Of a DNA stretch of 64,000 nucleotides, positions 24,592-33,844 are shown one piece after another (positions within the stretch are counted from its first letter, which is position 1; the number at the start of each line of letters is the position of its first letter). The position numbers and the translations under genes are program-made. The stretch comes from Verrucomicrobiales bacterium (GTDB lineage: Bacteria; Verrucomicrobiota; Verrucomicrobiia; Verrucomicrobiales; DEV007), in NCBI GenBank assembly GCA_029940475.1, contig JAPYUT010000003.1:62001-126000 (forward strand). The letters run 5' to 3'. The notes beneath the pieces were generated by a model that was given only the letters and a program-made list of their open reading frames with translations, was not told the origin of the DNA and ran no database searches.

Positions 24592-26526
24592 TTAGTCTAC
24601 CTGAGAGAGGCAAATGGATTCCTGTCCGGACAGTTTCTTCCCGAGATGGCCGGTAATTTTGGAGATGGCGACTTCCGATGTGAGGCCATGCTTCTCGCGC
24701 AACGCAGGAATATTGCCGTGCTCTACAAATTCATCAGGCCATCCTATACGCACTACCGGAGTCTGAATGCCGGCATCGTTAAGGTGTTCAATTACTGCCG
24801 CGCCAAAGCCGTTATGCAACACGTGATCCTCGAAACTACAGATTACCTTTACTTTTCGCGCCATGTCCTCAATAGCCTTAGTATCCATGGGCTTGATGAA
24901 CCTCGGGTTCATCAGAGCGACTGAGTACCCCTTTGCTTCAAGTTTTCTGCGGGTTTCTTCAGCCATTGAGAACAGATGACCAAGGCCGATGAGCCCAACA
25001 TCGTTGCCATCGGTGACAATTTCAGCTTTGCCGATCCGGAGTAATTCAGGTTGTGATTTTGGTTTTGCTCCGGTGCCCGGCCCACGTGGATAGCGAACGG
25101 CGATTGGACCCTCGTTATAACAGGCCATGGTCCATAGCATGTCGATGAACTCTTCTTCGTCTTTAGGCTGCATGAACACGAAGTTTGGAATGTGACGAAG
25201 ATAACCGATATCGAACAATCCATGATGAGTGGGGCCGTCATCACCGGAGAGTCCTGCGCGATCCATGCAAAGCCGGACAGGGAGATTTTGTATGCCGATA
25301 TCGTGTATAAGCATATCAACGGCTCTCTGCATGAATGTCGAATAGATGGTCAGAAATGGTTTAATCCCTTGAGTCGCAAGCCCGGATGCAAAAAGTGCAG
25401 CATGTTCTTCTGCGATTCCCACATCAAAATACCGAGTTCCAACATCCTTATCATCACGGAAGGCAGAGAGACCGGTGCCTCCCGGCATGGCCGCTGTAAT
25501 TGCTGCTATCCTGTCATCTTTCTTTGCAAATTCAGTGAGGAATTTTCCGTACAGATCCGAGTATGTAGGTGTTGTGGCCTTGCTGGTTTCACCAGTGTCA
25601 ATTTTGTATTTCCCGAGGCCGTGAAACTTATCAGGTTTGTCCAGGGCAGGTTTATAGCCACGTCCTTTTTCCGTAATGATGTGCAGGATTACCGGTTCTT
25701 TTTGCTGTTTAAGGAACTCAAAGGTCTTGATTAACAGAGGCAGGTCATGCCCGTTGATGGGTCCATAATATCGCAGTCCGAATTCTTCGAAGATAACGCT
25801 TGGCACCAGGATATTTTTAGCTCCTTCTTCAACCTTTGCAGCGATCCGGCGGGCATTGCTCCCCATGATTTTTTCGACGAACCTGGCGGCGGTGTCGTGG
25901 AGCCCTGAGTAGGCTTTGCTGGTGGCGATCTTATTAAAGTATTTTGCAATGGCGCCAACATTTTTGTCGATTGACCATTTATTGTCGTTAAGGACAACAA
26001 TGAATGGACTGTTGAGGTTCGAGATATTGTTGAGGGCCTCGAATGTGGGACCGCATGTAAAGGCGGCATCCCCGGCAACGGCAATGACATGTTCGTTCCC
26101 TTTCTTGAGGTCACGGGCAGCAGCGATACCAAGGCCAGCGGAGAGCGCGGTCCCGGCATGTCCAGCCCCATAACAATCGTGTTCACTCTCGGTGCGCAGA
26201 AGGAAGCCGTTGAGGCCTTTATATTGGCGGATGCTATTAATTTTATCCCAGCGCCCAGTGAGCATTTTATGGACATATCCCTGATGGGAGACATCGAATA
26301 TGAATTTGTCCTCAGGCGAGTTGAAGACCCTGTGCAGCGCGATTGTAAGTTCGACAACGCCCAGGTTTGGGCCGAGGTGTCCCCCGGTTTCCGAAAGTTT
26401 TTCAATAAGATCACAGCGAATCTTAGCTGCGAGAGTTACAAGGTCTTTAGCGGGGAGTGCCTTAACCTCTTCCGGACTGCGGATGTCGGGCAACAGGACG
26501 GGTTTAGAGGAGTTGGATTCCTTCAT
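24592..26526 (-). CDS. dxs: 1-deoxy-D-xylulose-5-phosphate synthase, divergent
   Basis: DXS condenses pyruvate and glyceraldehyde 3-phosphate with thiamine diphosphate, the first step of the MEP isoprenoid pathway. The 644-residue product follows DXS order: GGHLGPNLGVVELT, FDVSHQGYVHKMLTGR, the ThDP motif region ending in NDN, the transketolase pyrimidine domain with DRAGLSGDDGPTHHG, and a C-terminal domain with SFEDHVLHNGFG. The ThDP motif begins GDA (near 26065-26073) where most DXS have GDG. The open frame starts further upstream, but the ATG at 26526 begins just before the conserved part. It overlaps the end of xseB by 23 bases, so the two are co-transcribed. Confidence 0.85.
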   Translation of the reverse strand: MKESNSSKPVLLPDIRSPEEVKALPAKDLVTLAAKIRCDLIEKLSETGGHLGPNLGVVELTIALHRVFNSPEDKFIFDVSHQGYVHKMLTGRWDKINSIRQYKGLNGFLLRTESEHDCYGAGHAGTALSAGLGIAAARDLKKGNEHVIAVAGDAAFTCGPTFEALNNISNLNSPFIVVLNDNKWSIDKNVGAIAKYFNKIATSKAYSGLHDTAARFVEKIMGSNARRIAAKVEEGAKNILVPSVIFEEFGLRYYGPINGHDLPLLIKTFEFLKQQKEPVILHIITEKGRGYKPALDKPDKFHGLGKYKIDTGETSKATTPTYSDLYGKFLTEFAKKDDRIAAITAAMPGGTGLSAFRDDKDVGTRYFDVGIAEEHAALFASGLATQGIKPFLTIYSTFMQRAVDMLIHDIGIQNLPVRLCMDRAGLSGDDGPTHHGLFDIGYLRHIPNFVFMQPKDEEEFIDMLWTMACYNEGPIAVRYPRGPGTGAKPKSQPELLRIGKAEIVTDGNDVGLIGLGHLFSMAEETRRKLEAKGYSVALMNPRFIKPMDTKAIEDMARKVKVICSFEDHVLHNGFGAAVIEHLNDAGIQTPVVRIGWPDEFVEHGNIPALREKHGLTSEVAISKITGHLGKKLSGQESICLSQVD

Positions 26527-26845
26527 TTGGTTTTTGCCCTGAGGGTGTGGGTTCTTCGGGATTTTCCTGTTCGATTTCTTGCATTTGTGCATTGTCCTCA
26601 TCGAGGGGGGCAAGAGAATTCTCACCGGCGTCCAGCTCCTTGTTTATTTTATCCACTCTTGCCCGTGCGTTATCAATACGCTCTCGGCATAATTTCAAGA
26701 GTTGGGTGCCTTCCTCGTAATCTTTTAACAGGTCATCAAGCGGAATGCGTTCGGTTTCCATGCGTCCTATAATGCTTTCGAGACGTTCTACAGCGTCTTC
26801 GAAACGAAGGTCTTGTTTTGGGGAAGCTTTCTTTTTGCGAGGCAT
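26504..26845 (-). CDS. xseB: exodeoxyribonuclease VII small subunit
   Basis: The 113-residue product has the small helical XseB domain: LRFEDAVERLESIIGRMETE, then PLDDLLKDYEEGTQLLKLCRERI. XseB subunits bind the large XseA nuclease; xseA is not in this window. The acidic Glu/Pro-rich tail after residue 75 is longer than in E. coli. The ATG at 26845 was chosen because upstream codons of the frame have no family similarity. The 3' end overlaps dxs by 23 bases; xseB next to isoprenoid genes is a common bacterial arrangement. Confidence 0.85.
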   Translation of the reverse strand: MPRKKKASPKQDLRFEDAVERLESIIGRMETERIPLDDLLKDYEEGTQLLKLCRERIDNARARVDKINKELDAGENSLAPLDEDNAQMQEIEQENPEEPTPSGQKPNEGIQLL

Positions 26846-26941
26846 GATGGATTGATCCGCATTCAATGAGGCACGATAGCATTGCCACATAAGCACGAAA
26901 GTGATCTTTATAGCATCAATGATGAGGCTCTTTCGGAACGG

Positions 26942-28720
26942 TCATTCCCCTGGATCTTCAAAATAGAAAAACCCCCTGGCAACAATGGCGGAATTGAGCC
27001 TGGTGAAATCCATATTTTTCATTGAGTTGATCATGATTTCACCGGCTTGAGTCCATTGTTTTGCCTGCTTCTCCCGCAGGCCAGCAAACGCTATTGTGTG
27101 GCCGGCAATCAGTGGTGCCCAATCCCGATCTTGCCCATATACCATTTTGAGCAGCGATTCGTTTGATGATTTCCGGGTTAGGAGCACACCTGAGAGGGGT
27201 TGTCCATTCTGTGCAGTTAAATGTTGGATTTCAAGCATCTGCTGAGGAGTTGCTGGCAACCATAATGACGATCTGTCAGCATACCAGGCGACATGCGAGG
27301 GATCGTCTGAGACCACTATTCCTGCAGGATCGACTTCGTCGCGGATATAGGATATTTGCAGCGCCTGGGTACTCAAATCCTTATTGCGAAATGAGTAGCG
27401 AATACCGGGAATGAGACCAAGGATCATTGGCATGCTACTGAGGAAAATTGCGATTATCAGGTGACCGTTGATGATCAATGGCATATTTGAGGAGAATCCC
27501 AGACGACCCCATAGTATTGAGAGGAATGCCAGTCCGTATGCTGTCATTAGCGGGATAAACAACATATGCAATTGATTGGCATCGTAGGTCTGCCCAGGCA
27601 AACCAAAGAGTGCCATTCCCATCACTGCAAATATCCACATTGCCAGAATACACCAACGAAAGTCTGCTATTACACGACGCTTGAAGGGATGCAGCAGAGA
27701 CAGAAAGAACAGCGGGGCAACGGCAATGGAACCCAGGAAGGCGTATAGACCGTTCAACTGATTGATTGATGTGTTAATGATTTTTGTGTAGAAGCCATTA
27801 CCGAAGATGTTTTGCTCCGGCGACTCGTAGCTACGAAAAATATATTCTTCCCCAACGCTCATCCCGCCAAGTACTGAATAGTATCCGGAGCCCAGGGGGG
27901 TTCCTGTTATCTTGATGTTGCGGATTGCCCAGGGCGAAACAATCATCAGAAAGGTCAACAGCATAAGGATTGTGGCAACACCGCGTGGCTTGAAATATAA
28001 CGCGGTAAAGATGAGCAATCCAACGAAGGGCCAGATTGCAAGCCAGTGAGCGAGTGCCAACAGCCCGAAACATCCTGCACAGAGGATAAGCCAGAGTAGC
28101 GGCTTGCGACCATTGATTTGAGATTGGAGGGCTTTAAACAGAAAGTAACTGGCACAGGTGAACAGAAACAGCATTAACATTTGAGGCAGCCCGGATTGTG
28201 AGAATTGCCATAGCATTTCGCAAAGCAGCATAAGCAGGGCGGTGACGGTCCCGATTTTGGAATCAAAAATCTCCGTTATCAGCAGGTATGTCATGCCTAT
28301 TGAAAACAGCAGGAACATAATGGAGACACCTGCTATGACACGGTCGAGAGGATATACGGTTTCCTTGCGATCCCACTCAAAATTATCCTTAGAGAAATTC
28401 AGGGCGATGGAGTTAAGCAGTGGATTGAGGGGGGCGTGGTAGGTGTCATGGAAACCGGTAAGCGAAACATTGTCACTGTGCTCCAGGGATTGGCGCAGAG
28501 ACAGGGGACGGATCATCTTCGACTGGAAGCCATTTCCACGCGCTATTTCCCGCGCTATTTGCGCTTGTTCCAAGCCTTTTTCATGATTTAAGCCGCGGAA
28601 TCCTGGTGACAGGTAGAAAAATGTCAACCCAATGAGCAACAGCAGAAATAGCGCATAACGAATGATGATAACTGCACTCAATTCACCATTTGATGAGGAA
28701 AAGATATTTCTTAAGGACAT
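26942..28720 (-). CDS. multi-pass membrane protein, GT39/PMT-like glycosyltransferase
   Basis: The 592-residue product has about 10-12 hydrophobic helices and a large soluble C-terminal region (from about residue 440). The first extracytoplasmic loop (around HEKGLEQAQIAREIARGNGF) resembles the acidic loop of GT39 lipid-linked sugar transferases such as ArnT. Such enzymes move sugars from polyprenyl-phosphate donors on the outer face of the inner membrane. The similarity is moderate, so donor and acceptor are unknown. It lies 81 bases after the two-component regulator on the same strand and may be its co-transcribed neighbour. Confidence 0.6.
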   Translation of the reverse strand: MSLRNIFSSSNGELSAVIIIRYALFLLLLIGLTFFYLSPGFRGLNHEKGLEQAQIAREIARGNGFQSKMIRPLSLRQSLEHSDNVSLTGFHDTYHAPLNPLLNSIALNFSKDNFEWDRKETVYPLDRVIAGVSIMFLLFSIGMTYLLITEIFDSKIGTVTALLMLLCEMLWQFSQSGLPQMLMLFLFTCASYFLFKALQSQINGRKPLLWLILCAGCFGLLALAHWLAIWPFVGLLIFTALYFKPRGVATILMLLTFLMIVSPWAIRNIKITGTPLGSGYYSVLGGMSVGEEYIFRSYESPEQNIFGNGFYTKIINTSINQLNGLYAFLGSIAVAPLFFLSLLHPFKRRVIADFRWCILAMWIFAVMGMALFGLPGQTYDANQLHMLFIPLMTAYGLAFLSILWGRLGFSSNMPLIINGHLIIAIFLSSMPMILGLIPGIRYSFRNKDLSTQALQISYIRDEVDPAGIVVSDDPSHVAWYADRSSLWLPATPQQMLEIQHLTAQNGQPLSGVLLTRKSSNESLLKMVYGQDRDWAPLIAGHTIAFAGLREKQAKQWTQAGEIMINSMKNMDFTRLNSAIVARGFFYFEDPGE

Positions 28721-28801
28721 AATCGTTAAAGTAACAGTCTGTCAAAGGAGAGGCAAATCAAGCCTCATGTGAGGGTAACAATTGGGTTAGACCGTTGACT
28801 T

Positions 28802-30163
28802 TCAGCACGCAGCGTTTCCTTTGAGCTTACGTTGCAGGGTACGACGGCTGATACCGAGCAGTTTTGCTGCCTCGGTTTTATTGTTGCGCGTGTGGGCGAG
28901 CGCTTCTCCTATCAGCTGTTGTTCGGCACGTGACAGGTCGAATTGTTCCCCGGGCATATTACCGGCATCAGTTCGTGCGGAGGCGGGTAAAGAAGAACCT
29001 TCACGCAATACCGCCGGCAGATGACGCAGTGTGATTTTTGAACCGTTGCTCATGACTACACCGTGTTCAATCGCTGTGCGTAACTCGCGCACATTTCCCG
29101 GCCAGTTGTGGGCAATCAACGCGCGCATCACTTCACTTGAGAGCTCGTTGACCGGTTTGCCGTTTTCTTCTGCCAGTTCTTTTAAAAAAGTATTGGCGAG
29201 CAGGGCTATGTCCTCTGTTCTTTCGCGCAGGGGTGGTAAAGTAATACGGACAACATTAAGGCGGTAAAAAAGATCTTCACGGAATTCACCGGTTGCCACC
29301 AGTGCCTGTATATCCCTGTTAGTGGCGGCTAGCAGGCGAACATCGATCTTGATCGATTGATTGCCGCCGACCCGCTCGATTGTCCGTTCTCCCAGCACAC
29401 GCAACAGTTTCACTTGGGTGGAAGTGTCGATTTCCCCGATCTCGTCAAGAAACAGGGTGCCTCCGTCAGCCTGCTCAAAACGCCCGATGCGTTTTTCAGT
29501 GGCACCCGTGAAAGCACCTCGTTCATGCCCGAAAAGCTCACTCTCAAGAAGCTGTGGGGAAAGGGCGGCACAGTGCACAGTAACGAGTTTTGATTTTGGC
29601 CTGCCGCTCAGGTTGTGAATGGCTTTTACAACGAGTTCTTTTCCGGTGCCGTTTTCTCCGTCAATGAGCACAGTTGCCCTGGACGGGGCAACCTGCTCGA
29701 TAGTTTCGAATACAGGCTGCATTGCAGGTGATTTTCCAAGGATGTTAGAGACTGTAAATTCTTTTTCTACCTGTTTCTTGAGTTGTGCATTCTCTTCTTG
29801 CAGGGAGCGTGTGGAAATTGCGCGTTTGATAAGGATTTCGAGCTCATCAATGTTAAGCGGCTTGGTGACAAAGTGATATGCCCCGCGTTTCATCGCTGCG
29901 ACTGCGGTATCGACCGAACCGTAGGCAGTCATCATAATACATACTGGCCTGGAGGGAAGTTCAAGAGCCTTGTCGATGAGTTCCATGCCGTCATCCGCAC
30001 CAATCCGGAGATCAGTTACCAGGACATCGACAGTCTCGTTCTTGAGCACATCCATGGCACCCTTGATATCGGCGGCGATGTAAATATCGAATTCTTCCTC
30101 AAGTGACAGGCGCAGCCCCTCGCGGGTATTTTTTTCGTCATCGACGATGAGTATAGTATTCAT
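28802..30163 (-). CDS. sigma-54-dependent NtrC-family response regulator
   Basis: The 453-residue product has the complete NtrC layout: a receiver (ILIVDDE, DVLVTDLRIG with the phospho-accepting Asp, MMTAYGS, and the KP lysine), an AAA+ domain with GENGTGKE Walker A, ESELFGHERGAFTGA containing the sigma-54-contacting GAFTGA loop, GGTLFLDEIGE Walker B and the RLNVVRITLPPLRER sensor region, and a Fis-type helix-turn-helix (TEAAKLLGISRRTLQRKL). It would activate sigma-54 promoters on phosphorylation. The partner kinase gene lies immediately upstream with a 21-base gap. Targets are unknown; no clear -24/-12 promoter was found in the window. Confidence 0.92.
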   Translation of the reverse strand: MNTILIVDDEKNTREGLRLSLEEEFDIYIAADIKGAMDVLKNETVDVLVTDLRIGADDGMELIDKALELPSRPVCIMMTAYGSVDTAVAAMKRGAYHFVTKPLNIDELEILIKRAISTRSLQEENAQLKKQVEKEFTVSNILGKSPAMQPVFETIEQVAPSRATVLIDGENGTGKELVVKAIHNLSGRPKSKLVTVHCAALSPQLLESELFGHERGAFTGATEKRIGRFEQADGGTLFLDEIGEIDTSTQVKLLRVLGERTIERVGGNQSIKIDVRLLAATNRDIQALVATGEFREDLFYRLNVVRITLPPLRERTEDIALLANTFLKELAEENGKPVNELSSEVMRALIAHNWPGNVRELRTAIEHGVVMSNGSKITLRHLPAVLREGSSLPASARTDAGNMPGEQFDLSRAEQQLIGEALAHTRNNKTEAAKLLGISRRTLQRKLKGNAAC

Positions 30164-30184
30164 ATTTAATGAATTACCGGCAGG

Positions 30185-31348
30185 TTACCGGCTTCCGGAG
30201 TCGGGTAAAAGGCGTGCTGACCGGGAGAAACGCGGCAGGAAAAGCGTCACGGTTGTACCTTTGTCCTCCTCACTGGAGAGTTTAATTTGGCCGCCGTGTT
30301 CACGGATAATGCGGCGGATGATCAGCAACCCGAGGCCGGTTCCAGATTTCTTTGTAGTAAAGTAAGGCTGGAAGACATTGGACATGTTTTCAGCTGAAAT
30401 GCCGTTTCCGCTGTCGGTGAAACTGACGGTAACGTATTCGTCAGTGAGGTCGCTGTGGACAACGATTGAACCACCCGGCGGCGTGGCGTGAGTGGCGTTC
30501 TTTACGACATTGTAGACAGCCTGCTTTATCTGATCAGGGTCGAGTTGCAGGGGTGGCAGCGCTGAGTGTAGTTCGAGGGTCAGTTGCAGTCCTCGGTCAT
30601 TAAGTTCCGGTTCAAGAAAACGCATCGATTCCTTCACCAGTTCATTGATGTCAGTTGGCTCGATCCTGGGTTGAGAGGGACGGATTGCCTTTAGAAACTG
30701 GTCAATGATATGGTCAAGGCGCTTGACTTCAACTGTTGAAATGTCGATCAGTTCGCGCAGTTCCGCCTCGTAAAGTTCAGGAACCGCTTTTTTCAATTTC
30801 CGCTCCAGGAGTTGCAGGTGAATATTCATTGAGTTAAGCGGATTTCCTATTTCATGTGCCACGCCTGCGGCCAGCATCGTGAGTGCCCCGGCCCGCTCGG
30901 ATTCAAGCTTTTCCTCCTCCCCCTGGCGTGATTCGGTGATGTCGCGTACCAGCATGACATATGCGGTGCTCTCCGGTTCGCCTTTTTGTTCAACCGGCTT
31001 GATGTAGAAATTGAGGTATCGGTTCTCGGGATAGAATACTTCAAGATCACGTGATACTGTTCCATGTTCGCCGGAGATCAGGGCACTCCAATCCAGGCCG
31101 CGCACTTTTTCCCCGATGTGTGTTCCTGTGGCTTCATCGGGATTGAGGCCAAACAACCTGCATGCACCGCGGTTGATGTAGCGGATGGTACCGGTTGCAT
31201 CAGCGACAATAACGCCCTCCTGCAGTGCATCGAAAATGCTCTTGAAGAAACCGCGTTCTTCGGACAGGCGATTGAGGAATGCCTGCACTTCTCCCGGCTC
31301 AACGCGATCAACACGTTCGATTAGCTTGTCAACAAAGCGAGATTTCAT
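30185..31348 (-). CDS. soluble PAS-domain sensor histidine kinase (NtrB-like)
   Basis: The 387-residue product has a PAS domain (FDALQEGVIVADATGTIRYI), a dimerisation/phospho-acceptor helix with AHEIGNPLNS (His acceptor) and an HATPase_c domain (NVVKNATHA, DSGNGI, GTGLGLLI). No membrane segments are visible, so it senses a cytoplasmic signal. It pairs with the downstream NtrC-type regulator. The frame opens at 31450, but the ATG at 31348 is preferred because upstream codons run into the divergent cutA region. It is divergent from cutA with only 14 bases between starts, which leaves little room for two promoters. Confidence 0.9.
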   Translation of the reverse strand: MKSRFVDKLIERVDRVEPGEVQAFLNRLSEERGFFKSIFDALQEGVIVADATGTIRYINRGACRLFGLNPDEATGTHIGEKVRGLDWSALISGEHGTVSRDLEVFYPENRYLNFYIKPVEQKGEPESTAYVMLVRDITESRQGEEEKLESERAGALTMLAAGVAHEIGNPLNSMNIHLQLLERKLKKAVPELYEAELRELIDISTVEVKRLDHIIDQFLKAIRPSQPRIEPTDINELVKESMRFLEPELNDRGLQLTLELHSALPPLQLDPDQIKQAVYNVVKNATHATPPGGSIVVHSDLTDEYVTVSFTDSGNGISAENMSNVFQPYFTTKKSGTGLGLLIIRRIIREHGGQIKLSSEEDKGTTVTLFLPRFSRSARLLPDSGSR

Positions 31349-31362
31349 CAGGATTGTCGGTG

Positions 31363-31701
31363 ATGAATCAGGAGGATGTAAAAATTGTATTGTGCACGTT
31401 TCCGAATGTTGAAAAAGCGCGACAAATTGGCACAGTACTGGTCGCAACACAACTTGCTGCCTGTGTCAATTTGATCCCAGCAATCCAGTCGATCTACTGT
31501 TGGGAAGGGAAAGTTGAGGAACAGGAGGAAGTATTGGCACTTTTTAAGACAACCATGGCACGATATTCCGAATTACAGCAGGTGGTAGCCGAGATGCACC
31601 CGTATGAGATACCGGAACTGGTTGTTCTGGATCTGGCTGCCGGCCTGCCGGCCTACCTGCAATGGGTGTTGTCATCAACGCAACCCGTGGAGGGCGCATG
31701 A
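31363..31701 (+). CDS. cutA: CutA1-type divalent cation tolerance protein
   Basis: The 112-residue product is a small trimeric ferredoxin-like protein: VLCTFPNVEKARQIGTVLV, LAACVNLIPAIQSIYCWEGKVEE and HPYEIPELVVLDLAAG are all CutA signatures. CutA has been linked to copper tolerance in E. coli, but its molecular role is not settled. The ATG at 31363 begins right before the conserved strand; the frame extends upstream without similarity. It converges on xerD with a 34-base gap. Confidence 0.9.
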   Translation: MNQEDVKIVLCTFPNVEKARQIGTVLVATQLAACVNLIPAIQSIYCWEGKVEEQEEVLALFKTTMARYSELQQVVAEMHPYEIPELVVLDLAAGLPAYLQWVLSSTQPVEGA

Positions 31702-31735
31702 GCTTTTCTCCCGGTGGCTTGCAGGGCAGGAGGCC

Positions 31736-32683
31736 TTAGCCGCGTGGATGGAACTTACGATGCACTTCCTTCAGGCGCCGTTCGTCCACATGGGTGTAGA
31801 TTTGCGTGGTGCTGATATCTGCATGCCCGAGCATTTCCTGAATAATGCGCAGATCGGCTCCGCCACTGAGCAGATGTGTTGCAAAACTGTGCCGCAACTG
31901 ATGAGGATGCACGGAATTTCCAAGGCCCGCACGCTTAGCGCGTTCACGCACGATTTGCCAGATGCGTGAGGCACTGAGCTTTGTGCCCCGCACTGAAATG
32001 AAGATGTGACTGGATGTCTTTGGCTTGACCAGCTTAGGCCTCCCGCTTTGCAGATAATGCTCGATTGTTTGACGCGCTCTTTTGCCGACGGGGATAACGC
32101 GCGTCTTGTTGCCCTTGCCGGTCACACGGATAAATCCCTCTTCGAGATACATGTTTTCAAGCAGCGCGTTGATGATCTCGGAAAGTCGCAAACCACTGGC
32201 ATAGAGTAACTCGAGAATTGCCCTGTCACGCATGCCGAGGGGAGTGTCCGTGCCTATTGACTCCAGGAGAAGCTCGACTTCATTTTCATTCAGGGTCTTT
32301 GGCAGCATTCGATCCGGGCGCGGTGTAGGAAGGTCGTCGGCGATGTTGGCGGCAATGAAACCCTTGCCGGCAAGATGGCGGAAGAATATTTTAAGAATGA
32401 CGATTATTTGCCTGATGCTTGACGCGGCGAGACCGTTACCTTTGCGCTCGGATAGGTATTCTGATAGTTGCTCGATAGTACAGTCTTCCGGACGCGTTGA
32501 TGCGCGCCTGGCGCCCGCCCATTCAGCGAAGGTTTCCAGATTGCGACGCACGAGTATCTGGTAATTGGCCGAGAGGCCGCGCTCGGTCGCCAAGTACATG
32601 ATAAAGAGATCGATTGCCGACTCCATTTCAGTTGAGACGTTCAAGTTCCTGAACCTCGATTCAAAATGGGGTGTTGTCGCCAT
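31736..32683 (-). CDS. xerD: tyrosine recombinase, XerD-like
   Basis: The 315-residue product has an N-terminal SAM-like DNA-binding domain (about residues 20-110) and a catalytic domain. The RHRHY residues are all visible: Arg in ASGLRLSEI, then HPHQLRHSFATHLL, LGHADISTTQIYTH with the tyrosine. XerD-type ends (KEVHRKFHPRG) match the chromosome-dimer-resolution recombinase better than integrases. It resolves chromosome dimers at dif with XerC. No att sites or phage genes flank it, so it is probably housekeeping. A second Xer protein is not in this window. Confidence 0.87.
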   Translation of the reverse strand: MATTPHFESRFRNLNVSTEMESAIDLFIMYLATERGLSANYQILVRRNLETFAEWAGARRASTRPEDCTIEQLSEYLSERKGNGLAASSIRQIIVILKIFFRHLAGKGFIAANIADDLPTPRPDRMLPKTLNENEVELLLESIGTDTPLGMRDRAILELLYASGLRLSEIINALLENMYLEEGFIRVTGKGNKTRVIPVGKRARQTIEHYLQSGRPKLVKPKTSSHIFISVRGTKLSASRIWQIVRERAKRAGLGNSVHPHQLRHSFATHLLSGGADLRIIQEMLGHADISTTQIYTHVDERRLKEVHRKFHPRG

Positions 32684-32776
32684 CGAAAAGCGGGGTGAAG
32701 TGACTGTAATTTCTTGCCTGCCAAGGTGAGCAAGCTCCTGCGAGCGTGTGCCGGCTATATCGGGGGCGGTTCTGAC

Positions 32777-33655
32777 TTAGTGATGCGCGCGGCTGGCCTT
32801 GAGAGTTGTCTTGATGGTTTTGAGCAATAGGCCCAGGGCGGGTTCGAGCATGGTTCCGTGGTTGAAGCCATCCAGTTCGTAGAGTTTGGTGCGGGTGTGT
32901 TTGGCAACTTTCATCATTCGCGCGAGGTAGGCGTTTTCTTCATAACGGCCCAGTAATTCCAGTTCCCTGTCACCTGTAATAAGGATGAGTTGAGGTGCAC
33001 CCGCGCGAACGTGATAGAGCGGTGCGAAACGATCAATGAACGGTTGTTGTTTGGGAATGCCTCTCTCTTCACGGGGCGTGAAGTGGGTTATGGTGTGGCC
33101 ACTGACGGGGATCAGGCCGGCAATGCGGTCGGCATCGATCTCGTGGGCGGCGAGATAGCTTTTGTCGAGACCGACCATGCTTGTAAGGTAACCGCCTGCA
33201 GAATGCCCGGAGATAAATATCCGATCTGCATTACCGCCGTATTTTGTGATGTTGCGGAATGTCCACGCGACTGCTGCAGCGGCGTCTTCAATGTAAGCGG
33301 GACATTTTACCTTTGGAAATAACCGATAGTTTACCGCCACCACGGCAATACCCTTGTTTTTCAGGAGGGCAGGAATTGATTTATCTCCACCGCGCAAACC
33401 GCCGCCGTGAAACCAGACAACCGTGGCAAAATCCTTTGCCTTGGCAGGATGATATATATCAAGCCTGCAGCGTTCCCGCATGTAGTCGTCCCAGCCTGTT
33501 GAGGATGCATTGCGATAGGGAAGGTTCTCAACCAGATTGTAGTCAGCGGCGATAGCCGATTGGGAGAGTTGGGTAGCAATTTTAATGAAGAGAAACACGG
33601 TCAGGAGTGGTAATTTTCTCCGGAGCCGGTGAATTTTTCGCGCAGTCATCGTCAT
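32777..33655 (-). CDS. secreted alpha/beta hydrolase (BD-FAE-like carboxylesterase)
   Basis: The 292-residue product has a signal peptide (basic start, hydrophobic LPLLTVFLFIKIA, cleavage near AIAA). The fold is alpha/beta hydrolase: VVWFHGGGLRGGDK provides the oxyanion hole, ISGHSAGGY the nucleophile Ser, ILITGDREL the acid region and FNHGTMLEP the base. Similar proteins hydrolyse small esters, including acyl groups on plant polysaccharides. The frame extends 33 codons upstream, but the ATG at 33655 (or 33649) starts at the signal peptide. It is divergent from miaB. Confidence 0.8.
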   Translation of the reverse strand: MTMTARKIHRLRRKLPLLTVFLFIKIATQLSQSAIAADYNLVENLPYRNASSTGWDDYMRERCRLDIYHPAKAKDFATVVWFHGGGLRGGDKSIPALLKNKGIAVVAVNYRLFPKVKCPAYIEDAAAAVAWTFRNITKYGGNADRIFISGHSAGGYLTSMVGLDKSYLAAHEIDADRIAGLIPVSGHTITHFTPREERGIPKQQPFIDRFAPLYHVRAGAPQLILITGDRELELLGRYEENAYLARMMKVAKHTRTKLYELDGFNHGTMLEPALGLLLKTIKTTLKASRAHH

Positions 33656-33844
33656 GAAACTGTAAAATACGGCTACAAAATCAATCTTGTCTGATATTTC
33701 TGTCCACGCAGGTGGATCCAAGACTCTTTGAGGCCAGCATGAGGTTGGTGTCACGGCGGTGAATATGCCTCCCGGCTTAGAAAATTACTTTCGCCGCCGG
33801 GTTGGCGTAATATAGTCCCCGCCCGTGCATTACGACTGCCGCCG

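Noticed and set aside
31736-32683. Integrase of a mobile element
   Set aside because: The protein matches XerD in layout and ending, and no att-like repeats, cargo or phage genes flank it.
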